Origin: Parasponia andersonii
Lineage: Eukaryota > Streptophyta > Magnoliopsida > Rosales > Cannabaceae
Direction: 5' to 3'
Length of the DNA: 64,000 nucleotides
NCBI GenBank assembly: GCA_002914805.1
Contig: JXTB01000107.1
Coordinates: 31,909 to 95,908 of the forward strand
The notes below the pieces were generated by a model. The model was given only the letters and a program-made list of their open reading frames with translations. It made no database searches and was not told the origin of the DNA. Shown piece after piece: positions 22,721 through 34,449 of this stretch (position 1 is the stretch's first letter; every line of letters starts with the position of its first letter). The position numbers were made by a program, and so were the translations under genes.

Positions 22721-23762
22721 TACGTCCTTTTCTTCAGAAATAACTTTTTCCATTTTTTCAAATCCCACCAATTTTTTTTCCCCGTTTTCTTTTAAATAAA
22801 TAATTTTCTCAGTTGTCTTGTACAGCGTATAGTATTTTACCGTTTTTTTAAAAATGACTTATTCTCGCCTTGTCCACAATTTATGCTTATTGTTGGAAAT
22901 AGGAATGCAGGCAACGTTTTTTTACGTACTTTTTTTTACATTTATCTAATTTTATTGGTTGATTAATAGATTTTATTATAATTTATTATATTATTAAAAT
23001 ATTAAATTAAATAATAAAATTTATCATTCAAATAATAAGATTAGAGANAAATATATTATAATACTTTTTTATCAGAACTACATGATTTTAAAAGTAGAAT
23101 ATTAAAAGTAGAATATTAGTAGAACTACATGATTTTAAAAGTAGAATATTAGTAGTGATGTCAAAATGAACCATTATAGACTTAGATCAAAGCATTATAA
23201 CACGAATAGTAAGTGTGTTATAACACGAGTAGTAAACATGTTTAGGTCAGTACAACACAAATAACTAATCATATTTGAGTTAGTACAATATGATACGAGA
23301 ACTGACATATTATAAAATATGACACAACTATATTAATAACAACTAATTTATAAAAAAAATGTCAAAACTAAGTTTACATAAGATCTTTTTAAAATGTAAT
23401 TTCAATTTATATTCCATCGCTGGTAATATTTATATTAGAAGTTTGTTTCATTGCCATAAATATTTCATTTTATACTTATTAAATTATATAATAGTTTATT
23501 TCGTTTTCACAAATTTTTTATATTATCAAACACAAGGATTTACAATCACAAATTTGGACAAAAAGAACAAATGTATTTCGGCTAAAAAAATCAGTAATTA
23601 GCACGATTAAACACAAAAATTAGCAAACATGAACATGTCAAGAGAACGACATGAGTTTAAAAATGAGTATCATTATGAAAAATTAAGTACAAAGATAGAT
23701 AAGCAAGATTATGATACAAGAACGACATTTCTTAATTTATATGTTACTCTTGAAGTTTATGT
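22721..23762. other. AT-rich intergenic sequence with a 47-bp duplication
   Basis: No gene is seen. AGAACTACATGATTTTAAAA recurs at 23074 and 23121, a 47-bp tandem duplication. From about 23150 the sequence carries recurring AACACGA/GTAGTAA words; its start, AGTGATGTCAAAATG, resembles hAT-type MITE ends, but no matching right end was found. One N is at 23048. Confidence 0.5.
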
Positions 23763-23770
23763 TTTTTATA

Positions 23771-24184
23771 GGGTGAATTACAAAAAAATAAATACCATGA
23801 AATTTGAGTGTTCTGTAATTTTTCAAAATTTAGAATTTAGATGTTGTAAAATAATACTTTAAGATTAAGAATTTCTAAAAATTAATACCCCGGACTAACT
23901 TTTTGATCAATTTTTGCAATGAAAAAACTAATATTCTACATTAAAACTAGATCAATCCTTATCATTTACACTAATATTCTACATTAAAACTGGATCAATC
24001 TTTATCATTCTTCTTAATTTTAAGATTATTATTGTTTTTTATCGGTTAAAGTTATTCAAAAAGTTAATTTTGGTTATTAATTTTCAGAAATTTTTAATCT
24101 TAGAGTATTATTTTGCAGCATCCAAATTTCAGGGTTTAAATTACAAAACACCCAAACTTCAGGATATTTTTTTACAATTTATCC
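23771..24184. mobile_element. Foldback MULE-type MITE, family B copy 1
   Basis: A 414-bp element whose two halves are near reverse complements over about 120-150 bp. Left contains TGTAAAATAATACTTTAAGA and the inverted right TGCAAAATAATACTCTAAGA. Ends are GGGTGAATTAC and GGATAAATTGT. The flanks share TTTTTATA (23763-23770 and 24185-24192). A related copy at 43690-44039 has a clean 9-bp duplication, so a Mutator-like origin is likely. Confidence 0.75.
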
Positions 24185-24192
24185 TTTTTATA

Positions 24193-24536
24193 TAAAATAA
24201 ACCATGCATGCCCAGTCAATTATTTTTTTTTTCAATTTGCGTTTATTTATGCTTACAATTTTTTTTTTGTGCCCATTTAATATTTGACTTCTTGCCTTAT
24301 CTTTTTTTTTTTGCTTCCCAATTTTCCACGCAAACATAATTGCTATTTAGCTAGTTTTACTCCTTTTTTTTTTCGCCTTCAAAATTCTTAGCCTCTATTC
24401 ATTTTTCCCCCTCCTTTCACTTCATTTCCTTCACTAGTTTTTTTATTCTCTCTTTTTACGTTATTTTCTTGTGAGAGCTACAAGAAATATAACAACAAAA
24501 AAACATGTATAATTGGTCTAGAATTCTTGGAGTACG
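24193..24536. other. Pyrimidine-rich intergenic sequence
   Basis: T-rich, noncoding, with several poly-T runs (for example 24302-24312 and 24365-24375). It ends at the target site of gypsy element 2. No gene is seen. Confidence 0.5.
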
Positions 24537-24541
24537 TGTAA

Positions 24542-26652
24542 TGTCACGACCCAAAACCCTGGCCAGTGGCAGAAGGGGAATTTCACAAAGATGGGAAATT
24601 CCTTAATTTATTTGAGAAGTGTCAAAAGTTCTAGTTTTATAAAACGGTCCATTTAAATAAAATAATTGGAATTTCATCCTATGAACCACTCCCACAGTTC
24701 GTATATACCATTAAACATAAATCGAATAATTATTTAAAAACGCGAAGTCAAATATAAATCCAAGCATTATCATCATCCACGTCATAAAATAAACACAAGA
24801 ATGGCATACATAAGTTCACAAACAAAGACAGAGTGTAGTAATCTTAGTTCAATGCTAAATAAAACCCAAACAATCCAAACACCATGACAACAAGCTTCTA
24901 ACATTACCAAGATAACGAACTACAGTCAAGATGATCTCTTACTCCTCTTGATCACCAAGATCGCACTGGACACCACATGAGGAATAAGGTAGGGAGTGAG
25001 CTTAAAATGTCCAGTAGGAAAAGCAATTACCTCGGTCGAAAATATTTTAGTGATGGAGAATTCCTGCATGATTAGTCTAGTCCAAAACATACATACATAT
25101 ATATAAAGCAGTGTAATCAAAACTATTCAATTTATATGCACACGACATAAATCCACCCATACCCATGAGCTCTCATCCTCTCATCTATGGAAACCCAGGA
25201 TGATGGCATTAAGTATGCCTAACAGCCTGCCTGACACCTAAGCCCATACCCAGAAGGGACACCTATGTGTCGCCTACCAAACCTGGAAGAGTAACCGAAT
25301 TGCCTACGCTTGCCAAATAGAGAGGTAATCAGAAGTAACAGAACCCTACACGGGTTTATGGACTCTACACTGACGGTGGGACATGCAGCGCCACACTGTA
25401 AACCCACAATGCTAACACGGTGCTCATGCATGATCCTATAACACGTGCAATACAGAACTGAAGTGTGAAAATAATTATGCTCGGATTTTTCAATAAAATC
25501 AGCATACTAGGTTTTATAGAAAAACGGGCAGCATAACGGCCCTATTTTTAATATACCCAAAATAACCTGCACTCAGAAAATTCCCAAAGTAATACCATGT
25601 GTATACATTATACAATCAATTTCTATCACAGATGTTCAAGAAAACCAAAAATCACATTTGTTCTCATATGTTGCAGAAAATAAGTTTTATTCGAAAACGA
25701 TATAAAACAGGGGTAATTGAGTTTCTATCTTGCTCGAATAGTGATACCATGCTATTGACTTCTCAAGGTGTTGTTGACGATCACCCGGAGGGTCAGAAAC
25801 TAATTCCAAACCCTCGATCGTCTTCTTGCGAAAAATCAACTTCTCAACGGAGCTTCAATTCCACAAACAGATCTCTTCACTGAATTTCTAGCACCAAAAA
25901 TAGCTAGGTTAGGCATATAACTTGTCCAATTCGGGTCTGGACCCACACCGGGCTAGTGACACGCAAATCGAGACAAATCTCGACCGTCTGATCTCGATTT
26001 ATGTACCGGTCACCAAACATAGGCAATATATATGTCAAACTTCTCCATTTTCTAAGTACATTCCAAAAATGAGGTCAAAAACACAATCCAACGGTCGGAT
26101 CAAAAACAACAACTATAAACTCGAAACACCAAAAAACGGCAACTTTCAATCCGAGCAAAATGGGGATGAGATATATATACTTTGACAATCCTTGTGACGA
26201 GATAAATCCAACTAGACCGGTTGGAAATCGAACGGAGGTCGGAATCGTCGCCGACGGCCAAAAATCCAAAATGGCGACTTGAAGTTTTTCCGGGGATGGG
26301 TGGCGTGGTTTCCTGGCGGCACGACAAGTCAACGCCGGCTGATCGGCTGGCTGGACGATGGCCGGAGCGGCATGGCTGCTCTTCCGGTAGGTCATGGCCG
26401 AGAAACAGAGGGGGAGAGAGAGAGAGAGAGAAATGAAAGTGAACAGGCCATGTGGCCTGTTTTGTATAGGGCAGTGTAATTTTTCAAAAATTACACATAA
26501 GTCCCCAAATTTCAAATCTCTATCAATTTTATTCTCTAAAAGTTACAATTTAGTCCTTCTACATAAAACTTTTGCAAATTAATCCCCCCAATATTATATC
26601 CGGACAATTAGTAAAATGTCCAAATTCCCCTCCAAAAATCCGTGTTTTTATA
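24542..26652 (-). repeat. 3' LTR of gypsy element 2
   Basis: 2111 bp, beginning TGTCACGACCCAAAACC on the plus strand and matching 31432-33623 throughout. It includes a GA-repeat tract near 26405-26435. The short ORFs within it (for example 26075-26515) have no family and are not genes. Confidence 0.9.
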
Positions 26653-26665
26653 TTTTCCCATCCTT
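26653..26665 (-). other. Polypurine tract of gypsy element 2
   Basis: Read on the minus strand it is AAGGATGGGAAAA, directly abutting the 3' LTR, where plus-strand DNA synthesis is primed in this family. Confidence 0.7.
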
Positions 26666-26710
26666 AAAAGAATTTCGTCCCGAAATTCAAAATACAAGTT
26701 AAGTTTTACA

Positions 26711-29700
26711 TCACAATACAACTTCTGACTGAAGGTCAAACAAATGACGGTACTTCTCGTACATCTTCATCTCGAGTTTCCAAGTAGCCTCGTCTTCTTT
26801 GTGATGTTCCCAAAGCATCTTGACAAGTGGAATCTCTCTGTTGCAAAGCATCTTCAACTGTCTAGCCAACAAAAGAATAGGCTGCTCTTTATAGGACACA
26901 TCTTCTTGGATCGGTACATGCACGTACTGAACAACATGAGATGGGTCCAGCGTGTACTACTTCAACATCAACATGTGAAACACATTATGCACGTGACCCA
27001 ACTGTGTAGGTAGATTCAAGCGATACGCCACTGGTCTAATTCTCTCAGTGATCTCAAAGGGGCTAATATATCTTGGAGCAAGCTTACCCTTAACCCTAAA
27101 TCTTGTAACACCTCGCCTTAGAGTCACTTTCAAGAATACGGAATCACCAGTATCGAACTCTACCTCACACCTCTTCGGGTCAGCATAACTCTTCTGGTGA
27201 CTCTGAATCTCCTTGAGTCTCTCTTGGATATCCTTGATCTTCTCAGTAGTCTCTTTAATCAGTTCAGGTCCAAGAGTAACACGCTCTTCGGGCTCTCCCC
27301 AACACAAAGGTGACCTACACGGCCTTCCATACAACACTTCATATGGAGCCACACCCACACTGGTTTGGTAACTGTTATTGCAAGTAAATTCCACCAAAGG
27401 AAGATGATCATCCCACTTCCCACCAAAGTCCAGTATGCAACAATGTAGCATGTCCTCAAGAATCTGAATGGTCCTTTCAGGCTGACCATCTGACTCAGGA
27501 TGATGAGCCGTACTGATATCCAACTGCATACCCAACACTTTTTGCAAGACTCTCCAAAACTTAGAAGTAAATCTTGGATCTCTACGAAGACTATGCTTGA
27601 AAGCACACCATGAAAGCGTATGATGTTCTCCATATACAGTCTACTGAGCTTAGTAAGTGAATAGTCCACTCGGATCGGTATAAAGTGAGCACTCTTCGTC
27701 AACCGATCGACCACCACCCAAACTGCATCATTCTTCCTCAAGGTCTTTGGTAAACGGGTCACGAAATCCATCGTGATCTTGTCCCACTTTCATTCTGGAA
27801 TGGGCAATGGCTGAAGTAATCTAGCTAGCCTCTGGTGTTCAGCCTTAACTTGCTGACAAGTCAAACACTTAACAATTCTTCATCCTTTTCCACTAATACT
27901 GCTGCTTCAAGTCCCGGTACATCTTGGTACTACTCGGATGTACTGCGAACCTTGATTTGTGAGCCTCAGTTAGAATGGTTTCTCGAAGATTAAGGTCATT
28001 AGTTACAGCTAACTTCCCACTGAAAAGTAAAACCCTTCTCTGTTAGTGCTCCAACCATCTATCTATTCACCATTCTGAAGCCGGTTCCAGATTATCCTCA
28101 ACTCTCTGTCTTGCCACTGACTCCGTTAGATAGTCTGGAGAAGTGATGGTGAAATCACAATATTGCTCAGGCAAGCAACCCCTTCATTCTCGAAGTATTG
28201 CAAGTTGTAGTCACCAATCGCAACTGAGTTCCTCCAATCTTTAAACACCAGTGCAGCTAGTGTACTACGAGGCTTCCTACTCAGTGCATCAGCTACAATG
28301 TTGGCCTTACCAGGATGATACTGTAGGTCGAAGTCATAATCCTCCATATACTCAACCCATCTTCGCTGTCTCAAGTTCAAATTCTTCTGAGTAAAGAGAT
28401 ACTTCAAACTCTTATGATCAGAGAATTTGTCGAACTTCACACCATGCAAGTAACATCGCCAAATCTTTAAGGCAAAGTGCACTGCTGCAAGCTCCAGATT
28501 ATGGGTGGGATAGTTCTTCTCATGTGGCTTCAACTGATGAGAAGCATAAGCCACAACCTGACCATTCTGCATCAAGACACATCCCAAACCCGTCTTCGAA
28601 GGGCTACTATCAGGAACAATAAGAATAGGTGCAGTGGTTAAACTCTACTTTAATCTGACAAAAGCTTCTTCACTTTCATGATTCCCAAACAAACTTGACA
28701 TCCTTCCTTGTCAACTTCGTCAAAAGCAAAGCAAGTCTTGAGAAATCTTGCACAAAAAGACGGTAGTAGCCTGCCAATCCAAGGAAACTACATACCTCCG
28801 TCACATTTCTCGGTCTTTCTCACTCCAAAATAGCTTTGATCTTAGCAGGATCGACTGAAATACCTCTGTAAGAAATCACATGGCCCAAGAACTTCACTTT
28901 TGACATCCAAAAGTTACACTTCGATTTCTTGGCATACAACCAATGATCTCTCAAGGTCTTGAGTACTATCCCTAGATGTTCGGCATGCTCTTCTCGAGTC
29001 TTGGAATATACTAGGATGTCGTCGATGAACACAACCACAAAACGATCCAAAAACAGTCTGAAAATCCGATTCATGAGATCCATAAATATTGCGGGAGCAT
29101 TCGTCAAACCAAATAGTATCATCAGAAATTCAAAGTGACCATATCGGGTTCTAAATGCTATCTTAGGTATATCATCCTCTCTTATCTTCAATTGATGATA
29201 ACCAGATCTCAAATCGATCTTAGAGAAGAATCTTGAACCACTGAGTTGATCAAATAACTCATCTATCCTTGGTAAAGGATACTTGTTCTTCATTGTCAAC
29301 TGATTCAACTTTCTGTAATCCACACAAAGTCTCAACGAACCATCAGCTTTCTTCGCAAATAAAATAGGAGTACCTCAAGAAGAAGTGCTACTGTGAATAA
29401 AGCCCTTGGAAAGCAGGTCGTCCAACTATTTTCTTAATTCTTCCATCTTAGCAGGAGCCATGCGATAGGCTAGAATAGAAACTGGCTGAGCCCTAGGAAC
29501 TAGTTCAATACAGAACTCGATCTCCCTATCTAGTGGTAACCCTAACAAGTCTTCAGGAAACACCTCCGAATACTTACACACCACCGGAATCCATGGGTCT
29601 TGATTATTTGTCCTCACCTCGCCATCCATGTCAAATAAGTTCTCATAATACTCGAGTTTCTTCCTTCCACCCATGCACGCTTTCAGAACAGGACTAGGCT

Positions 29701-29761
29701 TCAACGGACTTATCCCAGCCTGATAGACAATAGGTTGCCCATCACCAGGAAAAAGAGTCAC
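26711..29761 (-). pseudogene. pol region of gypsy element 2 with chromodomain (fossil)
   Basis: In minus-strand order: protease C-terminal side and RT (about 29761-28820), RNase H (about 28620-28126), integrase (about 27900-26960) and a chromodomain (26923-26711, with VPLVKMLWEHH and EATWKLE wording typical of the fold). Chromodomains direct integration to marked chromatin in this clade. The region is broken throughout. Confidence 0.88.
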
Positions 29762-29830
29762 TCGCTTCTTATGACAGTCTACAACGGCTCAATACTTCGA
29801 CAATCTATTCATACTGAGTATCACGTCATA

Positions 29831-31330
29831 CTATCCCATCGACAATACAATCAAATCAGCAAGAAGCTTCCTATCACCAACCACAACCCGATAAGACTTA
29901 TACATACTAGACACATTGGCTACTCCTCTTAAAGGTGTACCCAACGTCAATACATAATCCAAATCAGAAACTTCCAACCCTAACAGTTGAGCAAACAATG
30001 AGGATATGAATGAATAGGATGCACCAGTATCAAACAAAACATGTTCCCAAGAGTGTGAAAGAAGGATCATACTATCAACAACAACTCGGTCGGTGCGATT
30101 CTGAGTGTCGTCTACCCTAGTAAAAGCATAGGCTTGGCCAGTCATCTTTCCTTTCCTCTTGATGCTTCTTCCCTGGCCTGGACGGCTACTGCTGGATCCA
30201 AGATCACTACTGCCATATCCGTGCCCACCCTGACTCCCTAAGGCCTGAGGAGTCTGAAAACTCTGAGTAAAACCCTGAGGGCGAACCTGATGCTGATAAG
30301 GCTGAGGGGAAGTAAAAGCATACGAAACACCCTGTGACTGTTGCGGCCTTGCTTAAGTGTTCTGATAAGAAACAAAACTAGATTGGCTCCTCTACAGTCC
30401 TCCCTGAGAAAGAGGAGATTTCTGTAGACGGTTGGGACACTCCTTCTTCCGATGACCCTGCTAGCCACAAATGAAACATCTTCTATATAGACTGCCTCTG
30501 CCACCCCTTGAAGAACCACTGCTGTTCGAGCTCCCACTGTTCGGAGTACCCTGGGCTGACCACTGCCCCTGGTTCCTTCTGGTGGCTTTTCTGTCATTAC
30601 TTCTCTGCTGGTTTCTCCTGGAATCCAATCCTTCTTCAATGGCCTCTACCCACTGGGTAGCCACTGCAATCTCAGAAAGAGTACGGAAGGTCTAAGTACC
30701 AATCCTGTTGAAAATATTCTGATTTAGATGACTCTTGAACTTGGCAACTCGGTACTTCTCACTTGTACCTGGTCCAAGAGCAATACTTGCCAACTCAGTG
30801 AACTCTATCAGGTACTCATTCACCGTTCTATTATCTTGAATCAAAGTCTCAAACCGGTTCATAACTTCATCCTGTTAATCCTCATTGGCATACTGGGCCT
30901 TGAAAATCCGTTCAAAGTCTTTCCAAGTCAAGCCTACTACCTCTTGCATCCGTTCCACTGTCTCCCAACGAATGACACTCCCTATCAAATGGGTAACAGC
31001 AAACACAACCCAAAGTTCAACCGGAGTACCAAGGGCTCGAAAGTGCCTCTCTATCTCACGCAACCAAGCAATTGCCGTGAGAGCTTTTGGTCTACCATCA
31101 AAATGCCCTAACTGGAGACGCATGAATTGTTAGAGATGATCAGCTTGATTCAACTGACGTTCCCTCGGAGTTGGAGGCTAATAGTTTGGATTGCTCATCT
31201 AGACGAATGCCTGCTGTATTGCCTTGATCAGATGAGTGAAATCCGGACGAGAAGGTTCGGCAACCAGCTAGTGCCTCGGAACTCTTCTAGGAGGTATCCT
31301 TACAAGTTTGAAATAATATGCCAAACTGTT
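29831..31330 (-). pseudogene. gag-protease region of gypsy element 2 (fossil)
   Basis: In minus-strand order: the gag capsid region (about 31330-30660), a zinc knuckle (CFICG with a downstream HRKKEC, about 30475-30425) after a Gly/Ser-rich stretch, and protease with the FDTGASYSF active-site motif (30145-29831). Broken fossil. Confidence 0.8.
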
Positions 31331-31411
31331 AATGCGATAATGACAAATGCTTGTCATAAAATCAACTTCAATCTAATTTAATGGTGATACGTCCGAGCTA
31401 TTAAACTCAAT

Positions 31412-31423
31412 GCTCTGATACCA
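31412..31423 (-). other. Primer-binding site of gypsy element 2
   Basis: On the minus strand it reads TGGTATCAGAGC, the exact complement of the plant initiator tRNA-Met 3' end, a few bases inside the 5' LTR. Confidence 0.9.
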
Positions 31424-31431
31424 AAAATTTC

Positions 31432-33623
31432 TGTCATGACCCAAAACCCGGTCCAGTGGCAGAAGGGAAATTTCATAAAGATGAGAAATTCTTTGATTTA
31501 TTTGAAAAGTGACAAAAGTTCTAGTTTTATAAAACAGTCTATTTAAATAAAATAATTAGAATTTTAACCCGTGAACTACTCCCACAGTTCGTATACATCA
31601 TTAAACATAGATCGAATAATTATTTAAAAACACGAAGTTAAATATAAATCCAAGCATCATCATTATTCACGTCAAAAATCAAACACTAGAATGGCATACA
31701 TAAGTTCACAAACAAAGACAGAGTGTAGTAATCTTGGTTCAATGCTAAACAAAACCCAAACAATCCAAACACCATGACAATAAGCTTCTAGCATTACAAA
31801 GATAACTAACTACAGTCAAGATGACCTCTTACTCCTCTTGATCACCAAGATCGCACTGGACACCACCTGAGGAAGAAGGTAGGGGGTGAGCATAAAATGC
31901 CCAGTAGGAAAAGCAATTACCTCGATCGAAAACATTTTAGTGATGGAGAATTCCTGCATGGTTAGTTTAGTCGAAAACATACATATATATATATATATAA
32001 TCCAAACCGAAAATCCATATATATATATAAAGCAATGTAATCAAAACCATTCAATTTATATGCAGAGGACACAAATCAACCCATACCAATGAGCTCTCAT
32101 GCTCTCATCTGTGGAAAGCCAGGATGATGACACTAAGTATGCCTAACAGTCTGCCTGACACCTAAGCCCATACCCGGAGGGGACACCTCTGTGTCGCTTA
32201 CCAAACCTGGAGGGGCAACCGAATTGCCTACGCTTACCAAATAGGGAGGTAATCAGAACTAACAGAATCCCGCATGGGTTTACAGACTCTACACCGATGG
32301 TGGGGTATGCAGCGCCACACTGTAAACCCATTATACTAACACGGTACTCATGTATGATCCTATGACACGTGCAATACAGAACTGAAGTATGAAAATAATT
32401 ATGCTCGGGTTTTTCAATAAACTCAGCATACTAGGTTTTATAGAAAAACGGGCAGCATAACGACCCTATTTTTAATATACCCAAAATAACCTACACTCAG
32501 AAAATTCTCAAAGCAATACCATGTGTGTACATCATACAATCAATTCCCATCACAGATGTTCAAAAAAACCAAAAATCACATTTGTTCTCATATGTTGCAG
32601 AAAATAAGTTTTATTCGAAAACGATATAAAACAGGGGTAATTGAGTCCTTACCTTACTCGAAGAGTGATACCACACTATTGAATCCTCAAGGTATCGTTG
32701 ACAATCCCCCGGAGGGTCGGGAACCAATTCCAAGCCCTCGATCGTCTTCTTGCGAAAAACCAACTTCTCAACAGAGCTTCAATTCCATAAATAGAACTCT
32801 TCACTGAATTCTTAGCACCCAAAATAGCTAGGTTAGATATATAACTTGTCCAATTCAGGTCCGTGCCTACATCAGGCTGGTGGTATACAAATCGAAGCAA
32901 ATCTTAACCGTCTGATCTCGATTTCTGTGCCGGTCACCAAACATTAGCAATATATATGTCAAACTTCTCCATTTTCTGAGTACAATCCAAAAATGAGGTC
33001 AAAAACACAATTCAATGGCCGGATCAAAAACAATAACTATAAACTCGAAATACCCAAAAATGGCAACTTTCAATCCGGGCAAAATAGGGGTGAGATATAT
33101 ATACTTTGACAATCGTTGTGACGAGACGAATCCAATGGGACCAGTTGGAGGTTGAACGGAGGTCAGAATCGTTGCCGGCAGCCAAAAATCCGAAATGGTG
33201 ACTTGAAGCTTTTCTGGCGATGTAGACATCTGCGGTGACAAGGGACGGGCGGCGTGGTTTCCTGGCGGCACGACGAGTCGACGCCAGTTGGTCAGCTGGC
33301 TGGACGATGGCCGAAGCAGTGCGGCTACTCCTCCGGTGGGTCGCGGCCGAGAAACAGAGAGAGAGAGCGTCAGGGGGGGGGAGAGAGAGAGAAGAGAGAG
33401 AGAGAAATGAAAGTGAACAGGCCCGATGGCCTGTTTTGTATAGGGTAATGCAATTTTTCAAAAATTACACATAAATCCCTAAATTTCAAATCTCTCAATT
33501 CTATCCCCAAAAATTGTAATTTAGTCATTCTGTACAAAACTTTTGTAAATTAATCCCCCCAATATTATATCCGAAAAATTGGTAAAATGTCTAAATTACC
33601 CTCCCAAAATCCAGGTTTTTACA
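31432..33623 (-). repeat. 5' LTR of gypsy element 2
   Basis: 2192 bp, beginning TGTCATGACCC and ending GGTTTTTACA on the plus strand. It holds an AT microsatellite (about 31984-32000) and a GA-rich tract (about 33356-33410), both differing in length from the other LTR. It is followed by the TSD TGTAA (33624-33628). Confidence 0.9.
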
Positions 33624-33773
33624 TGTAAGTGTGAGGGAGACGAGAGATTTGAATCATAATTAAATAATTTATAAATAAATTTCATGATAAAAGTAACAAA
33701 ATTACCATTATTTACTAATTGTGTTAAGGCCAAGACCAAGGATTTAAGCACTTGGGCTTCATTAGGGGCTTAA

Positions 33774-34429
33774 TGCCACGACTCTAGCCTCAAACTAGAC
33801 AATCGTACGGTACGTAGCACAGTCCGTCGCACTAAGTCAGTCTACCAATACTCAAGAAAGGGACTTAGAGTAACATTTTGAGACAAAGTGGTAAGGATGA
33901 GAGAGTTTAGATGAATGAAAGCTTTGTATTTCTCTTAGATTGCTTACGACTCTCACAAATAGGACTTGTGTACAAATGAACCCAAAGGGTCCTTTATATA
34001 GACAAAGCCTAAATCAACCAAGGGTTAGTATCGTGCCAAGTGGTATGATCTTACAAAGGGTCTAGATTATTCTCAACTAAAGTTATAATATCTACAAAGA
34101 TATTTACATAGAGAATTCTAGAACAAAACATGGTCTAGATCCTTCTAAGAGGTTCACCCACCATCTTAGCTCTTCTAAGTCATTCTAGGAGCTTCTAGGA
34201 CAATCCAACCCATTTAGCACCATCCGGCCTTGTTTAGAGCCTTCTAGGACTTAATAGCACCAATTAGAGTCTTTTAGCATGGCCAAGACCTCTCTTGATC
34301 ACTCTAGAAATGTCCACCACGTTCTAGGGTCTTCCTTAATCTTTTTAGGTGAGCAGTACATATAGAGGACCTTAGAGCTATAAGCAACAATATTTGGATT
34401 TTTGGGAGCCAAATGAGCGAGGCGTAACA
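33774..34429 (-). repeat. 3' LTR of gypsy element 3
   Basis: 656 bp, starting TGCCACGACTC and ending GGCGTAACA on the plus strand. It aligns end to end with 39113-39768. Confidence 0.9.
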
Positions 34430-34440
34430 CCCTCTCCCAC
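34430..34440 (-). other. Polypurine tract of gypsy element 3
   Basis: On the minus strand it reads GTGGGAGAGGG and directly abuts the 3' LTR. Confidence 0.75.
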
Positions 34441-34449
34441 TCAAGTTCA

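Larger units (their letters stand above)
24542..33623 (-). mobile_element. Ty3/gypsy chromovirus element 2, Tekay/Del-like (fossil)
   Basis: A 9.08 kb full-length element on the minus strand. LTRs of 2.1-2.2 kb bound it, and the target duplication TGTAA stands at 24537-24541 and 33624-33628. A tRNA-Met primer site abuts the right-hand (5') LTR and a polypurine tract the left-hand (3') LTR. Gag, protease, RT, RNase H, integrase and a C-terminal chromodomain follow in order. Long LTRs and integrase-end wording such as VHNVFHM fit the Tekay/Del clade. The coding part is broken in many places (more than ten). The first 240 bp of the two LTRs differ by roughly 10%, mostly transitions, so the insertion is old, of the order of several million years. 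Confidence 0.93.

Noticed and set aside
23150-23640. hAT-like MITE starting AGTGATGTCAAAATG
   Set aside because: No matching inverted right end or 8-bp duplication was found.
26075-26515. 146-residue minus-strand ORF with an Arg/Ser-rich stretch, and its counterpart at 33024-33461
   Set aside because: Both lie inside the paired LTRs of gypsy element 2 and match no protein family. Their similarity only reflects the LTR pair.
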